Source: Bacteroidia bacterium
GTDB taxonomy: Bacteria; Bacteroidota; Bacteroidia; Cytophagales; Cyclobacteriaceae
Reading direction: 5' to 3'
Assembly (NCBI GenBank): GCA_030425425.1
Contig: JAUIAO010000001.1
Span: forward strand, 141,949-205,948
Length of the DNA stretch: 64,000 nt
The notes beneath the pieces are model-generated. The model was not told the origin of the DNA and made no database searches. It saw only the letters and a list, made by a program, of their open reading frames with translations. This document shows positions 1 through 8,504 of this stretch, one piece after another; within the stretch, counting starts at the first letter, position 1, and each line of letters starts with the position of its first letter. Made by a program: the position numbers and the translations under genes.

Positions 1-406
1 AATAGAGCTCCATGAATTCTCTCTGCCGTTCTGAAGTAGCTGCAGGATCACCAAATCCCCCAAATCCTTCACCAGCAACCTTGAAAACATCTTGAGGTGA
101 AAGCCCCAAAATTTCAAACGATAATATGTAAAGAAAGCCCATCAATATCAGGTAGGATAGAGGGCCAATGTATTTTACTCTATTTCCGGCTAAGTATTCT
201 TTGATGACCATGTGTGGCCGAATGGTAAGGCTGGTAACTGTGCGATAAAAGCGGTTATCAGTGCCAAACCAGTTGGTGGTCAGCTCCAACACCAAACCTT
301 TCCAGGTGATAGGTTTCGGTCGGATAATCTGACCACAATTAGAACAATAATTATCGGAAGCTGGCTGATGACAATTGATACAGGTTATTTCTTCGCTCAT
401 TGACAT
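1..406 (-). CDS. DUF3667 family membrane protein, N-terminal part (runs off the left edge)
   Basis: Read on the minus strand from an ATG at 406 (or 400) to the window edge without a stop; about 135 residues are visible. The N-terminus has two Cys pairs (CINC...CSNCGQ), a small zinc-ribbon-like knuckle, then a conserved Trp/Arg-rich stretch and a hydrophobic segment (YLILMGFLYILSF) that starts the membrane part. This order is typical of the DUF3667 family, which is common in Bacteroidota and has no known function. The C-terminal membrane helices lie outside the window. The start could be either of two Met codons two residues apart. The plus-strand frame at 212-403 is its shadow. Confidence 0.75.
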   Translation of the reverse strand, partial: MSMSEEITCINCHQPASDNYCSNCGQIIRPKPITWKGLVLELTTNWFGTDNRFYRTVTSLTIRPHMVIKEYLAGNRVKYIGPLSYLILMGFLYILSFEILGLSPQDVFKVAGEGFGGFGDPAATSERQREFMELY

Positions 407-567
407 AAAGGACGTTGGTTCAATTTAATAGCCGGTTGATTTGATGATGTCAAATAAAATTAAAAACGATGATATTGATGGGCTAAATATGCCACAAAGC
501 TTATTGATGAAACTAATTATGTTTTAAAAGTCAGTATTTTGCACTATAAACCACCTGAAGAGAACTC

Positions 568-2229
568 ATGAAACCAATCACCAGATACACTAAAAGTGGT
601 AGCCTGAACATTGCTTATCAGGTTTTTGGTTCGGGCGAGCTAGATCTGGTATACATCCCTGGTTGGGTGTCTAATATTGATTTGATGTGGGCTTGTCCAT
701 CGCTTGTTGATTTTCTGTTGGAGTTGAGCAAGCAGGTTCGTGTAATTCTCTTTGATAAGGATGGAACGGGTTTGTCAGATAGGGTTGTGGAATACGCTAC
801 CCTGGAGGAACGCATGGATGACATTAGAGCAGTGATGGATGCTGTAGGTTCTGAAAAAGCAATTCTTTTCGGTCATTCGGAGGGAGGTTCAGTATCTGCT
901 TTGTTTGCGGCTACTTACCCTAATCGCACCAAAGGAATGATCGCCTTTGGCATATTTGCAAAGCGTCGCTATAGTATCGATTATCCATGGGCACCTACAG
1001 ACGTGGAGCGTCAGAAGGTCTATAACATGATTGAGCATGGCTGGGGCAGCGGTGCAATGAACCTGGAGTCACTGGCGCCATCCAAAGCTCAGGATGCAGC
1101 ATTCATGAATTGGTTGGCTAATTATTTCCGATCAGGAGCAAGTCCCAGTGCAGCCATGATTCTTACCAAAATGAATACTCAGGTAGATATCATTGGGATT
1201 TTAGATTCGGTTAATGTTCCAGTATTAATTCTGCAGAGGAAAAACGATATTGACGTGAAAATCGAAGAAGGTCGATTCATTGCAAATCGAATTCCTAATG
1301 CTAAAATGGTAGAGCTGGATGGCGAAGACCATCTGTTTTGGGCAGGGAACACAGATGAGGTATTGATCGAAATGCAATCCTTCATTACTGACCTAAGTGA
1401 AGTCAACCAAAATTCTCAGGTAAATAATCAGAGACTTTATACGATACTATTTGGAGAATTCAACGCTTCGAATTCTCCTGACGGTAAACTCACAGAGATA
1501 ACACATGAGTTTCTTTCAAGGGGAGGAGGAAGCCACATAGAAGTGAATGAAGGACATTTCAGGGCCACTTTTGATGGACCAAGCAAAGCCATCAAATGTG
1601 CTGAGGTATTTATGGTCTACTTGAATAGTTTGATGATTAAAACTGGAATGTTCGTTGATATGCGGGAGGGGTATTTCGATGGGTCATTTAAACTCAGTAG
1701 CCAGAATCAGCAGGTAATTGAAATTTTGCAAAACGAAATGATCAGTAATGGCATTCTTACCACCAATTCTGTCAGGTTTTTATTGTCGGGAGTAGATTTT
1801 GAGTTGAAAGCATTCAAGGATGTGCTGATTCCTGGAGTCAAAGAAAAGATTTCCCTTTATGAGGTCTGTTCGTTGGATTTTGAAAGTAACGAAAAAGGTG
1901 TGATCAGAGATGATGATTTCCTAGATGAAGTGCTTCAAACCATTGAAGAAAATTATCTCAATGAAAACTTCAATGTGGATTTCATTTGCAAAACGATTGG
2001 TATCAGTGAAAGGCAATTGCAGCGTAAGTTGAAGGCGCTCACGCACAAATCTCCTGTACAATTGATCATGAGTGTAAAACTCCAAAAAGCGAGAAATCTC
2101 ATGCAGCATGGTCAATTTAATATTTCTGAAATTGCTTATCAATCCGGCTTTAGCAACCCTTCGTATTTTGCTACTTGTTTTAAGAAAGAATTTGGGTTAA
2201 CACCTACTCACTTTCTGTCCGGCAAATGA
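568..2229 (+). CDS. Alpha/beta hydrolase - degenerate class III cyclase-like domain - AraC HTH regulator
   Basis: 553 residues in three parts. Residues about 10-275 are an alpha/beta hydrolase with nucleophile elbow GHSEGG (Ser104) and a His near the end (DGEDH, His255). Residues about 286-440 resemble the class III nucleotide cyclase domain that often follows such hydrolases: YTILFGEF sits where LFTDIVGS is expected, then EGHFRATFDGPSKAIKCA, and a closing LIPGVKEKISLYEV. The metal-binding aspartates are replaced, so cyclase activity is unlikely. Residues about 455-553 are an AraC-type double helix-turn-helix. I infer a cytoplasmic one-component regulator whose hydrolase and dead cyclase domains sense a ligand. 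It is transcribed alone, with no partner gene visible. Confidence 0.82.
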   Translation: MKPITRYTKSGSLNIAYQVFGSGELDLVYIPGWVSNIDLMWACPSLVDFLLELSKQVRVILFDKDGTGLSDRVVEYATLEERMDDIRAVMDAVGSEKAILFGHSEGGSVSALFAATYPNRTKGMIAFGIFAKRRYSIDYPWAPTDVERQKVYNMIEHGWGSGAMNLESLAPSKAQDAAFMNWLANYFRSGASPSAAMILTKMNTQVDIIGILDSVNVPVLILQRKNDIDVKIEEGRFIANRIPNAKMVELDGEDHLFWAGNTDEVLIEMQSFITDLSEVNQNSQVNNQRLYTILFGEFNASNSPDGKLTEITHEFLSRGGGSHIEVNEGHFRATFDGPSKAIKCAEVFMVYLNSLMIKTGMFVDMREGYFDGSFKLSSQNQQVIEILQNEMISNGILTTNSVRFLLSGVDFELKAFKDVLIPGVKEKISLYEVCSLDFESNEKGVIRDDDFLDEVLQTIEENYLNENFNVDFICKTIGISERQLQRKLKALTHKSPVQLIMSVKLQKARNLMQHGQFNISEIAYQSGFSNPSYFATCFKKEFGLTPTHFLSGK

Positions 2230-2293
2230 TGACCATGTCGGAATTTTGAAAGTAAAAGTCGCGAACACGACGAGATTAGTCGGAAAATGAAAA

Positions 2294-2322
2294 TTGAACA
2301 ACTTAGCTTACATTTAAGTTTG
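2294..2322 (+). promoter_or_regulatory. Putative Bacteroidota-type promoter for the heme lipoprotein operon
   Basis: TTG at 2294-2296 and TAAGTTTG at 2315-2322 match the Bacteroidota -33 (TTTG/TTG) and -7 (TAnnTTTG) elements, 18 nt apart. This would start transcription near 2329, about 23 nt before the ATG at 2352. Called from motif match only. Confidence 0.5.
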
Positions 2323-2351
2323 CATTATATTAAAATCAACTCATCGTTCTC

Positions 2352-3122
2352 ATGAAAAAGACTTATTACTTAAAACTATTAATGGTATTACCCTTGATAT
2401 ACATGGTTTCATGTACCTCAGAGCAAGCTGAAGAAGAAGTAGATTGTTCAGTATCTCCACTCGTACTATCTGTGGCTTCATCTTCAGAAGCCGCTTGCAA
2501 CCAAGCCACTGGATCTTTTGCTCTATCAGTTTCAGGTGGCCAATCGCCATATTCGTTTAATTTGAACAATGAAATCAACACCACTGGTAGCTATTCTTCA
2601 CTTGATGCAGGTTCATATGAAGTGACCGTCACGGACGCGGCTGGATGTTCTGAAAATATTACAGTATCAATTGACAATACCAATGGCGTGAATTTGCAAA
2701 ACCTGGTTATAACAGATGCTGGTTGTGGCGCGACAAATGGTAGTATCGAGGTTTCTGCTTCCGGAGGAACAGAACCTTACAGCTATACAATAAACGGTGG
2801 CACCTCCCAGCAGGAGCCGACTTTCAGTAATTTATCCCCAGGTAGTTATGAAATAGAAGTAACTGATGCATCTGGATGTAGTAGTACACAGTCTGGAACA
2901 GTTTTGACAGGTGTTAGTTTTTCTGCATCTGTGGAGCCGATCATCAATCAATATTGCATCAAATGTCATAGTGAATTTGGCACGTTCGGTACAATTCAGG
3001 CCAAATCCTCGAATATTCAGAGCAGAACTTCCTCGGGTGATATGCCCAGGGATGCCACACTCACACAGGAACAAAAAGACCTGATTGCATGCTGGGTAGA
3101 AGATGGCGCCCTGAATAATTAA
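2352..3122 (+). CDS. SprB-repeat lipoprotein with a C-terminal c-type heme motif
   Basis: 256 residues. A lipoprotein signal ends at VSC (Cys21), so the protein is probably anchored in the outer membrane. Two SprB-like repeats follow at about residues 40-110 and 115-185; each has the SGGxxPYSxxxN...LxxGSYEVxVTDAxGCS pattern. The C-terminus holds one CxxCH (CIKCH, near residue 200) followed by a GDMPRDA segment that could supply an axial Met, and ends in IACWVEDGALNN, as in single-heme cytochrome domains of Bacteroidota. Known families: SprB repeats occur on surface and gliding proteins. Inference: an adhesion-type scaffold carrying a small redox module. It is first in an operon with yceI-like and DUF5777 genes (18 bp and -4 bp gaps). 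Confidence 0.8.
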   Translation: MKKTYYLKLLMVLPLIYMVSCTSEQAEEEVDCSVSPLVLSVASSSEAACNQATGSFALSVSGGQSPYSFNLNNEINTTGSYSSLDAGSYEVTVTDAAGCSENITVSIDNTNGVNLQNLVITDAGCGATNGSIEVSASGGTEPYSYTINGGTSQQEPTFSNLSPGSYEIEVTDASGCSSTQSGTVLTGVSFSASVEPIINQYCIKCHSEFGTFGTIQAKSSNIQSRTSSGDMPRDATLTQEQKDLIACWVEDGALNN

Positions 3123-3140
3123 AAGCTAAATAATATTCAA

Positions 3141-3686
3141 ATGAAGCATTCCATGATATTTATGCTGATGCTACTGTATGTAGTTTCAGTGAATGCACAA
3201 GATGTGCTAATAGACAAGGGAGGTGTAGCTCACTTTTACTCTGAGGCACCGGTAGAAAACATTGAAGCAACCAATGAAAAGGCTATTGGAGCTTATAATC
3301 CGAAAGATGGTAGTGTAGCGGTAACAATGTTTATGAAAGATTTTCATTTTGAGAAAAGCTTGATGGAAGAGCATTTCAATGAAAACTACATAGAGTCTGA
3401 CAAGTATCCAAAAGCCACCTTCAAAGGGAAACTTGATTCAAAGGGATTAGACCTCTCTAAACCGGGTACATATATGCAGACTGTTGGCGGAGAACTAACC
3501 ATCCATGGGATTACTAAAAAGCTAAGAACCGAAGTAGAGTTTGTGGTGTCAAAAGAGGAGGTACAGGTCAACACCTTGTTTAAAGTAGCTCTGGAAGATC
3601 ATGATATTGAAATCCCAAAAATAGTGATTATGAACATTGCTGAAGTAGTGGATGTAGATGCTCACTTTAATTTCAGTTTGAAGTGA
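3141..3686 (+). CDS. YceI family periplasmic lipid-binding protein
   Basis: 181 residues with a clear signal peptide (cleavage after VNAQ). YceI proteins are secreted lipocalin-like barrels that bind polyisoprenoid or other lipophilic molecules. Family hallmarks are visible: IGAYNPKDGSVAVTMFMKDFHF, then HFNENYIESDKYPKATFKG, then GGELTIHGITKKL. It lies between the heme-motif lipoprotein and the DUF5777 gene, and its stop codon overlaps the next start (ATGATG), so the three genes are very likely co-transcribed. This neighbourhood suggests a quinone- or lipid-linked redox role, but nothing in the protein itself proves it. Confidence 0.88.
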   Translation: MKHSMIFMLMLLYVVSVNAQDVLIDKGGVAHFYSEAPVENIEATNEKAIGAYNPKDGSVAVTMFMKDFHFEKSLMEEHFNENYIESDKYPKATFKGKLDSKGLDLSKPGTYMQTVGGELTIHGITKKLRTEVEFVVSKEEVQVNTLFKVALEDHDIEIPKIVIMNIAEVVDVDAHFNFSLK

Positions 3687-4558
3687 TGAACATTAGAAAA
3701 TACCTTATTGTCTTGTTGTTACTCGGAATCCGATTTGGGCTGCAGGCACAAGATGATCTGCTTGCAATGCTGGAGGAAGAGCAGTCTGACAGAACGATAC
3801 TTACAGAAGCAACATTCAAAGGTACCAGAGTAATCAACGGCCATTCTATCGAAACTCGAAAAGCAGGAGTAATGGATTTCATTATTTCTCACCGATTCGG
3901 TACACTAGATGGTGGTGGATATGAGTTGTTCGGACTTGATAATGCCATGATCAGGATTGGTTTGGAATATGCACCAACAGACAGACTTTACATCGGATTA
4001 GGAAGAAGTTCGTTTGAAAAGACCTATGATGGATTTGTGAAGTACAGACTGCTGAGGCAATCTACAGGAAACAAGGAAGTGCCCGTTTCGATCACTTGGC
4101 TAAGTAGTCTTTCTATCAAGACACTCAAAGATCCTGTGAATGAGCCAACATTTGTAGAGAAGATGGCCAGCACTCACCAAGTGTTGATGGCTCGTAAAAT
4201 GAATCAAAATTTGTCTTTACAGTTGATGCCAAGTTGGGTGCATAAAAACTTCATTGGTACTGAGGATAATCAAAATGACGCATTCGCATTGGGGCTGGGT
4301 GGAAGAATGAAACTATCTCAACGAGTGGCCATTGTAGCTGAGTATTATCATCAATTTGCAAAAATCAACGATAACATGCTTAACCCAATTGCTATCGGAG
4401 TTGATATAGAAACAGGAGGGCATGTATTTCAACTTCAACTGACCAATGCAACGGCCATGATTCCAAAGGGCTTCATTACAGAAACAAGCAATGACTTCTT
4501 TGAAAACCAGATCCATTTCGGATTCAATATTTCGAGAACCTTTCAGTTGAAATATTGA
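3683..4558 (+). CDS. DUF5777 family beta-barrel protein
   Basis: 291 residues with signal peptide (cleavage near LQAQ). The body shows alternating hydrophobic/polar strands and the DUF5777 signature: VMDFIISHRFGTLDGGGYELFGLDNA, seen here as IISHRFGTLDGG followed by LFGLDNAMIRIGLEYAPTDRLYIG. It ends in FNISRTFQLKY, an aromatic C-terminus as in outer-membrane barrels. Function is unknown; DUF5777 genes commonly sit next to YceI and cytochrome-like genes. The start overlaps the preceding stop by 4 bp, and a strong terminator follows about 80 bp downstream, closing the operon. Confidence 0.85.
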   Translation: MMNIRKYLIVLLLLGIRFGLQAQDDLLAMLEEEQSDRTILTEATFKGTRVINGHSIETRKAGVMDFIISHRFGTLDGGGYELFGLDNAMIRIGLEYAPTDRLYIGLGRSSFEKTYDGFVKYRLLRQSTGNKEVPVSITWLSSLSIKTLKDPVNEPTFVEKMASTHQVLMARKMNQNLSLQLMPSWVHKNFIGTEDNQNDAFALGLGGRMKLSQRVAIVAEYYHQFAKINDNMLNPIAIGVDIETGGHVFQLQLTNATAMIPKGFITETSNDFFENQIHFGFNISRTFQLKY

Positions 4559-4636
4559 CATATTAAGATAATTACCAAATAATAAACGTACCATTTGGCG
4601 GTGGTAACGGACTTGTAAAAGTCCATGACGGTGAGG

Positions 4637-4670
4637 AGAGAGCATCTATTTAGGTGCTCTCTTTTTATTT
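4637..4670 (+). terminator. Rho-independent terminator after the YceI/DUF5777 operon
   Basis: Perfect 8-bp stem AGAGAGCA/TGCTCTCT (4637-4644 with 4655-4662), 10-nt loop, followed by TTTTATTT. Confidence 0.85.
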
Positions 4671-4905
4671 AATGTTTTGTTTTTCACCATTTCATGACAA
4701 TGAGAGGATGCTTTTGTCTATATTTTTTAGCGGCATTTTTTGATAATTATTGTTATATTAACACTTAATTAATAGGTCTCAACTGCTAAATTGTGAAGGC
4801 CTCAATAATAGCTGTTAAAATAAAAAAAATTGATAACCAGGTACATCCGGATTATCTGTATAAAAGCTCCTCTTAAAGTATTTTTCTACTAATGAAAAAC
4901 AACCT
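4671..4905. other. AT-rich intergenic region upstream of the GH2 gene
   Basis: Together with the terminator this makes a 347-bp gap. The stretch is very AT-rich and holds no ORF of note and no convincing TAnnTTTG promoter. Probably the upstream region of the GH2 gene. Confidence 0.4.
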
Positions 4906-7719
4906 ATGAAAGCGCATATATTTCTCATTTTGATTATTGCTGGTTACCTTAATGTGTTGGGTCAGCGAAGCACGATTTCCTTAAATAGTGATTGGAAACA
5001 TGGTGAAGGTTCTGAAGCCAACATCATTAGTGAATCTTTTGATGATTCTAGTTGGGAAACGGTGACAATTCCTCACACATGGAATGGTCTGGATGGACAG
5101 GATGGTGGTGATGATTACTTTAGAGGAGAGAAGTGGTATAGGAAGTCATTTACCGCAGAAAAAGAATGGACCGGGAAAAAAGTGTTTCTCAAATTTGGTT
5201 CTGCTTTTTTGAAGACGCGACTTTTTGTAAATGGAGATTTCGTGGGTGAGCACGTTGGCGGTTATGCTGCTTTTATTTTTGACATTACAGAATATCTGAA
5301 TATTGGGCAAACAAACACGCTGGCTGTAAGTGTAAACAATGCGATAAGCATCGATGCTCCTCCGTTATCGGGAGATTTCACCATGTTTGGTGGTATATCC
5401 AGAGAGGTGTCACTGTTAATAACAGAACCGGTGTTCATTTCGCCACTAGACTTTGCATCACCAGGTGTATATATCACTCCACATGATATTACTAATTCCA
5501 GTGCTGGAGTGAAAGTAGAAGTTTTGGCTGGAAACCACCAGGAAGAATCTGTTGAAGTGGAAATGGATGTGAAAATTTATGATCAGAATGGAACAATGGT
5601 TGAGTCTGATGCAACTACAAAGACTATAACTTCAAAAACAATTCAAAGTGAAATGGTTGAACTTGAAGTGAGCAATCCCTCACTATGGAAAGGTCGGGTC
5701 GACCCTTATCTATATCAAGTAGAAGTCAGTTTAAGTGTGAACGGAGAGTTGAAAGATCAGGTGATAGAGCCGCTTGGTTTTCGAACTTTTAATGTTGATG
5801 CAGATAATGGCTTTTTCCTGAACGGTGAGCCTTATGAATTACACGGAGTTTGCCATCATGAAGACCGTAAAGATATCGGTCGGGGAATCAGTGATGATCA
5901 GCGTAAAGAGGATCTTGACATATTGTACGATATGGGATGCACTTATTTGCGCCTTACACATTATCAACACGGTGCATTCACCTATGATTATTGCGACAGT
6001 ATCGGAATGGTTCTGAGCACTGAAGTTCCTTTAGTTAATAAAATTAGTTCATCAACTTTTTTTAGGGAAAACTCCAGATCTCAGCTGAAAGAATTGATCA
6101 AACAAAACTATAATCATCCATCTGTTATGTTTTGGGGGATGTTCAATGAAATAAACTTCCATGAAGGGCCAGATCCCACGGACTTGATTGGTGACCTTCA
6201 TGAATTGAGTCATCAATTGGATCCTTCCCGGCTGACCACAGGAGCAGCTCAGAATGATGAAGCTGATACTCATTGGTTATTGGATGTTATGGGGTGGAAC
6301 AAGTACCTGGGATGGTATGAATCTTCATATAATGACTTTGACAACTGGGCCAACTGGTTACGATCACGTCATCCCACTACCAAAATCAGTATGAGTGAAT
6401 ATGGTGTGGGAGCCAGTATTAATCATCATGAACAAAACCCGGAAAGACCCGATCCAGGAGGGCGATTTCACCCGGAAGAATATCAGAATGCCTTTCACGA
6501 GGCTTACTGGCAGGTGATTTCAAGTGAACCATATATGTGGTCATCAGCTATATGGGTCGGATTTGATTTTGCATCAGATTGGCGGGCAGAAGGAGAAAAC
6601 CTTGGGATCAATGATAAAGGCATGATCACAAGAGATCGAAAAGTAAAAAAGGATGCGTTTTACTTTTATAAGGCTAACTGGACTACAGAACCTTTTGTGT
6701 ATATCACTAGTAGACGCCATTATCAACGATTTAGCCCGGAGACAGGGATAAAAGTATACGGAAATTGCTTATACGTGACTGGAGAATTAAATGGTGAGTC
6801 ACTAGGAGTAAAACAAAGTGATAATCACATCTTTACGTGGGAGGAAGTATCCCTCAAGCCTGGAGATAATGTGTTAAAAATTCAGGGAATCACCAGCAAT
6901 GGCGATTTCGTTTACGATTCTTGTGTATGGAATTTTAAACAAAGAGCTGACACATTGCTACCTGGAGATATTCAAATCAATTTCCAAACGCCAACGAGTA
7001 CGACACCTTCAGGATATCTGGCCGATACTGGCCTAGAGTACGGAGATCGGGGAAATGGGTATTCTTATGGTTGGAATTTTGATAACACAGCCAATAGCAG
7101 AGAAAGGACATCAACGAATGATCCTTTATTTAACACCCTAAACCATTTTCAGAAAACAGCCACAGATGGAATATGGGAAATTGAGCTGGATAATGGTTAT
7201 TATCAGGTGAGTATAGGTGCAGGAGACCCTGACTTTGTAGATAGTAATCATAAATTGAACGTAGAGAACGTGCTTTTTATAGAAGGCAAGAACACGTATG
7301 AGGCTATGGTTAGAACGACAGATACCATTCAGGTTCAGGATTCAAAGTTGACCATAGAGTCTGCACCGGGAGCGGCAAACCCTAAAATCAATGTTATACA
7401 TATCAAGGAAGTGGATCCGCCGGTCAATAATGAGCCAACAGATACTACAAGTACGGTTCTAAAAAACGACAGGAGGACTGGCAAGATCAAAGCGAATTTT
7501 GATCAGCCAAATCGCTTATTGACTGTAAGGGTAGGCAATGGCCAATTCATAGAAACAATAACCATTCACAATACTGTGGGTCAGCTGGTTTATCATCAAG
7601 AAGCGATTCAATCAGAATTATGTGAAATCAAGACGACTGGTATTCAATCAGGAATCTATGTGGTAAGAGCTTATTTGGAAGGACAACCTTATCAATCTCT
7701 AAAACTGATGATTGATTAA
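4906..7719 (+). CDS. Secreted glycoside hydrolase family 2 protein (beta-galactosidase-like) with T9SS sorting domain
   Basis: 937 residues. A signal peptide ends at VLGQ. Residues about 25-180 form the GH2 sugar-binding jelly roll (WETVTIPHTWN, FRGEKWYRKSF), about 185-300 the immunoglobulin-like domain, and about 300-640 the TIM barrel. Acid/base is Glu415 (GMFNEINF) and nucleophile Glu498 (ISMSEYG), both present. Residues about 690-830 are a malectin-like/carbohydrate-binding module (INFQTPTSTTPSGYLADTG start). The last about 75 residues (ETITIHNTVGQLVY...SGIYVVRAY) are a type A T9SS sorting domain, so the enzyme is exported to the cell surface or medium. Exact substrate is unclear; no SusC/SusD pair is adjacent, so it is not in a classical polysaccharide utilisation locus. 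Confidence 0.9.
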   Translation: MKAHIFLILIIAGYLNVLGQRSTISLNSDWKHGEGSEANIISESFDDSSWETVTIPHTWNGLDGQDGGDDYFRGEKWYRKSFTAEKEWTGKKVFLKFGSAFLKTRLFVNGDFVGEHVGGYAAFIFDITEYLNIGQTNTLAVSVNNAISIDAPPLSGDFTMFGGISREVSLLITEPVFISPLDFASPGVYITPHDITNSSAGVKVEVLAGNHQEESVEVEMDVKIYDQNGTMVESDATTKTITSKTIQSEMVELEVSNPSLWKGRVDPYLYQVEVSLSVNGELKDQVIEPLGFRTFNVDADNGFFLNGEPYELHGVCHHEDRKDIGRGISDDQRKEDLDILYDMGCTYLRLTHYQHGAFTYDYCDSIGMVLSTEVPLVNKISSSTFFRENSRSQLKELIKQNYNHPSVMFWGMFNEINFHEGPDPTDLIGDLHELSHQLDPSRLTTGAAQNDEADTHWLLDVMGWNKYLGWYESSYNDFDNWANWLRSRHPTTKISMSEYGVGASINHHEQNPERPDPGGRFHPEEYQNAFHEAYWQVISSEPYMWSSAIWVGFDFASDWRAEGENLGINDKGMITRDRKVKKDAFYFYKANWTTEPFVYITSRRHYQRFSPETGIKVYGNCLYVTGELNGESLGVKQSDNHIFTWEEVSLKPGDNVLKIQGITSNGDFVYDSCVWNFKQRADTLLPGDIQINFQTPTSTTPSGYLADTGLEYGDRGNGYSYGWNFDNTANSRERTSTNDPLFNTLNHFQKTATDGIWEIELDNGYYQVSIGAGDPDFVDSNHKLNVENVLFIEGKNTYEAMVRTTDTIQVQDSKLTIESAPGAANPKINVIHIKEVDPPVNNEPTDTTSTVLKNDRRTGKIKANFDQPNRLLTVRVGNGQFIETITIHNTVGQLVYHQEAIQSELCEIKTTGIQSGIYVVRAYLEGQPYQSLKLMID

Positions 7720-7810
7720 GATTGCTATAATCTACAAGGGTTTGTCTTTTTGGGGAAAACTTGCTTTAGAATGCGCTAAACCACAAACAGATTTGTTCAA
7801 CATTCATGTT

Positions 7811-7866
7811 TGTCGTGCGAATGTCGTGTTTTTGTAGTTGGATTGTTGCTTGTTTCGATACGACAT
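7811..7866. promoter_or_regulatory. TGTCGT boxes upstream of the HTH-DUF4870 gene
   Basis: TGTCGT at 7811-7816, ATGTCGT at 7821-7827 and the inverted ACGACAT at 7860-7866 sit just before the ATG at 7889. The same box recurs as an inverted repeat at 8472-8489 before the next gene. Candidate operator for the HTH protein; inferred from repetition only. Confidence 0.4.
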
Positions 7867-7888
7867 TTGATCTCAAATACACCCGAAT

Positions 7889-8428
7889 ATGGAAACAGGA
7901 AAACTGATCAGGGAACTGCGCCAAAAAAAAGGACTGACACAAGAGGAGTTGGCCACTAAAACTGAGGTAAGTGCTCGGACGATCCAAAGAATTGAAAATG
8001 GGGAAGTAGACCCGCGAGCATATACCCTTCAGATGATTGCTAAAGCTTTGGAGGTGGATTTCAGCATTTTTTCTACCCTTGAAGCAGAAGAAAATCATAA
8101 TGATATCAACGCGCAAAAACTCGGAGCACTCATTCATCTAAGTGGATTGTTGCCGCTATTGATACCTACTTTGGTCTTATGGCATTTTAAAAAGCAAGAA
8201 AGTGACGGCCTTTCTATTCACTTTCAGGCTGCAATGGTCATGCAGCTAACTATTTTAGGGATTACACTCGTAGGTTTGTGGATTCTTTGGAAAGTAGGTC
8301 GACCAACCCCGCTATATGGAGGACTACTGGCTGGAGCTCTGATATCGATAGTGAACGCCATCAAGGTGTTCAGCGGCACTTCTTTTATCAATCCATTTAT
8401 TCAGAGTGTAAAAACTCCAAATTCATAA
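7889..8428 (+). CDS. XRE-type HTH protein fused to DUF4870-like membrane domain
   Basis: 179 residues. Residues 5-60 are a Cro/CI-type helix-turn-helix (GLTQEELATKTEVSARTIQRIENGEVDP). Residues about 78-165 hold three to four hydrophobic helices starting INAQKLGALIHLSGLLP, the DUF4870 pattern. Membrane-tethered XRE regulators of this kind are frequent in Bacteroidota and usually lack a known ligand. TGTCGT boxes flank the gene upstream and precede the following CHASE2 gene, so autoregulation and control of that neighbour is a reasonable inference. The minus-strand frame at 7766-8137 is a shadow. Confidence 0.85.
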   Translation: METGKLIRELRQKKGLTQEELATKTEVSARTIQRIENGEVDPRAYTLQMIAKALEVDFSIFSTLEAEENHNDINAQKLGALIHLSGLLPLLIPTLVLWHFKKQESDGLSIHFQAAMVMQLTILGITLVGLWILWKVGRPTPLYGGLLAGALISIVNAIKVFSGTSFINPFIQSVKTPNS

Positions 8429-8471
8429 TCCTCAAACCATAGCTGAGTCTTAGGCTGGATTTTTTTATAGG

Positions 8472-8489
8472 ATGTCGTAAATTCGACAT
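8472..8489. promoter_or_regulatory. Inverted repeat ATGTCG-N6-CGACAT before the CHASE2 gene
   Basis: Perfect 6-bp inverted repeat with 6-nt spacer, ending 15 bp before the ATG at 8505. It shares its half-site with the boxes in front of the adjacent HTH gene. Probable operator; the binding protein is inferred. Confidence 0.45.
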
Positions 8490-8504
8490 TCAAATTATCT
8501 GCTA

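Noticed and set aside
7766..8137. 123-codon minus-strand frame
   Set aside because: Antisense to the clear XRE-DUF4870 gene and its upstream boxes.
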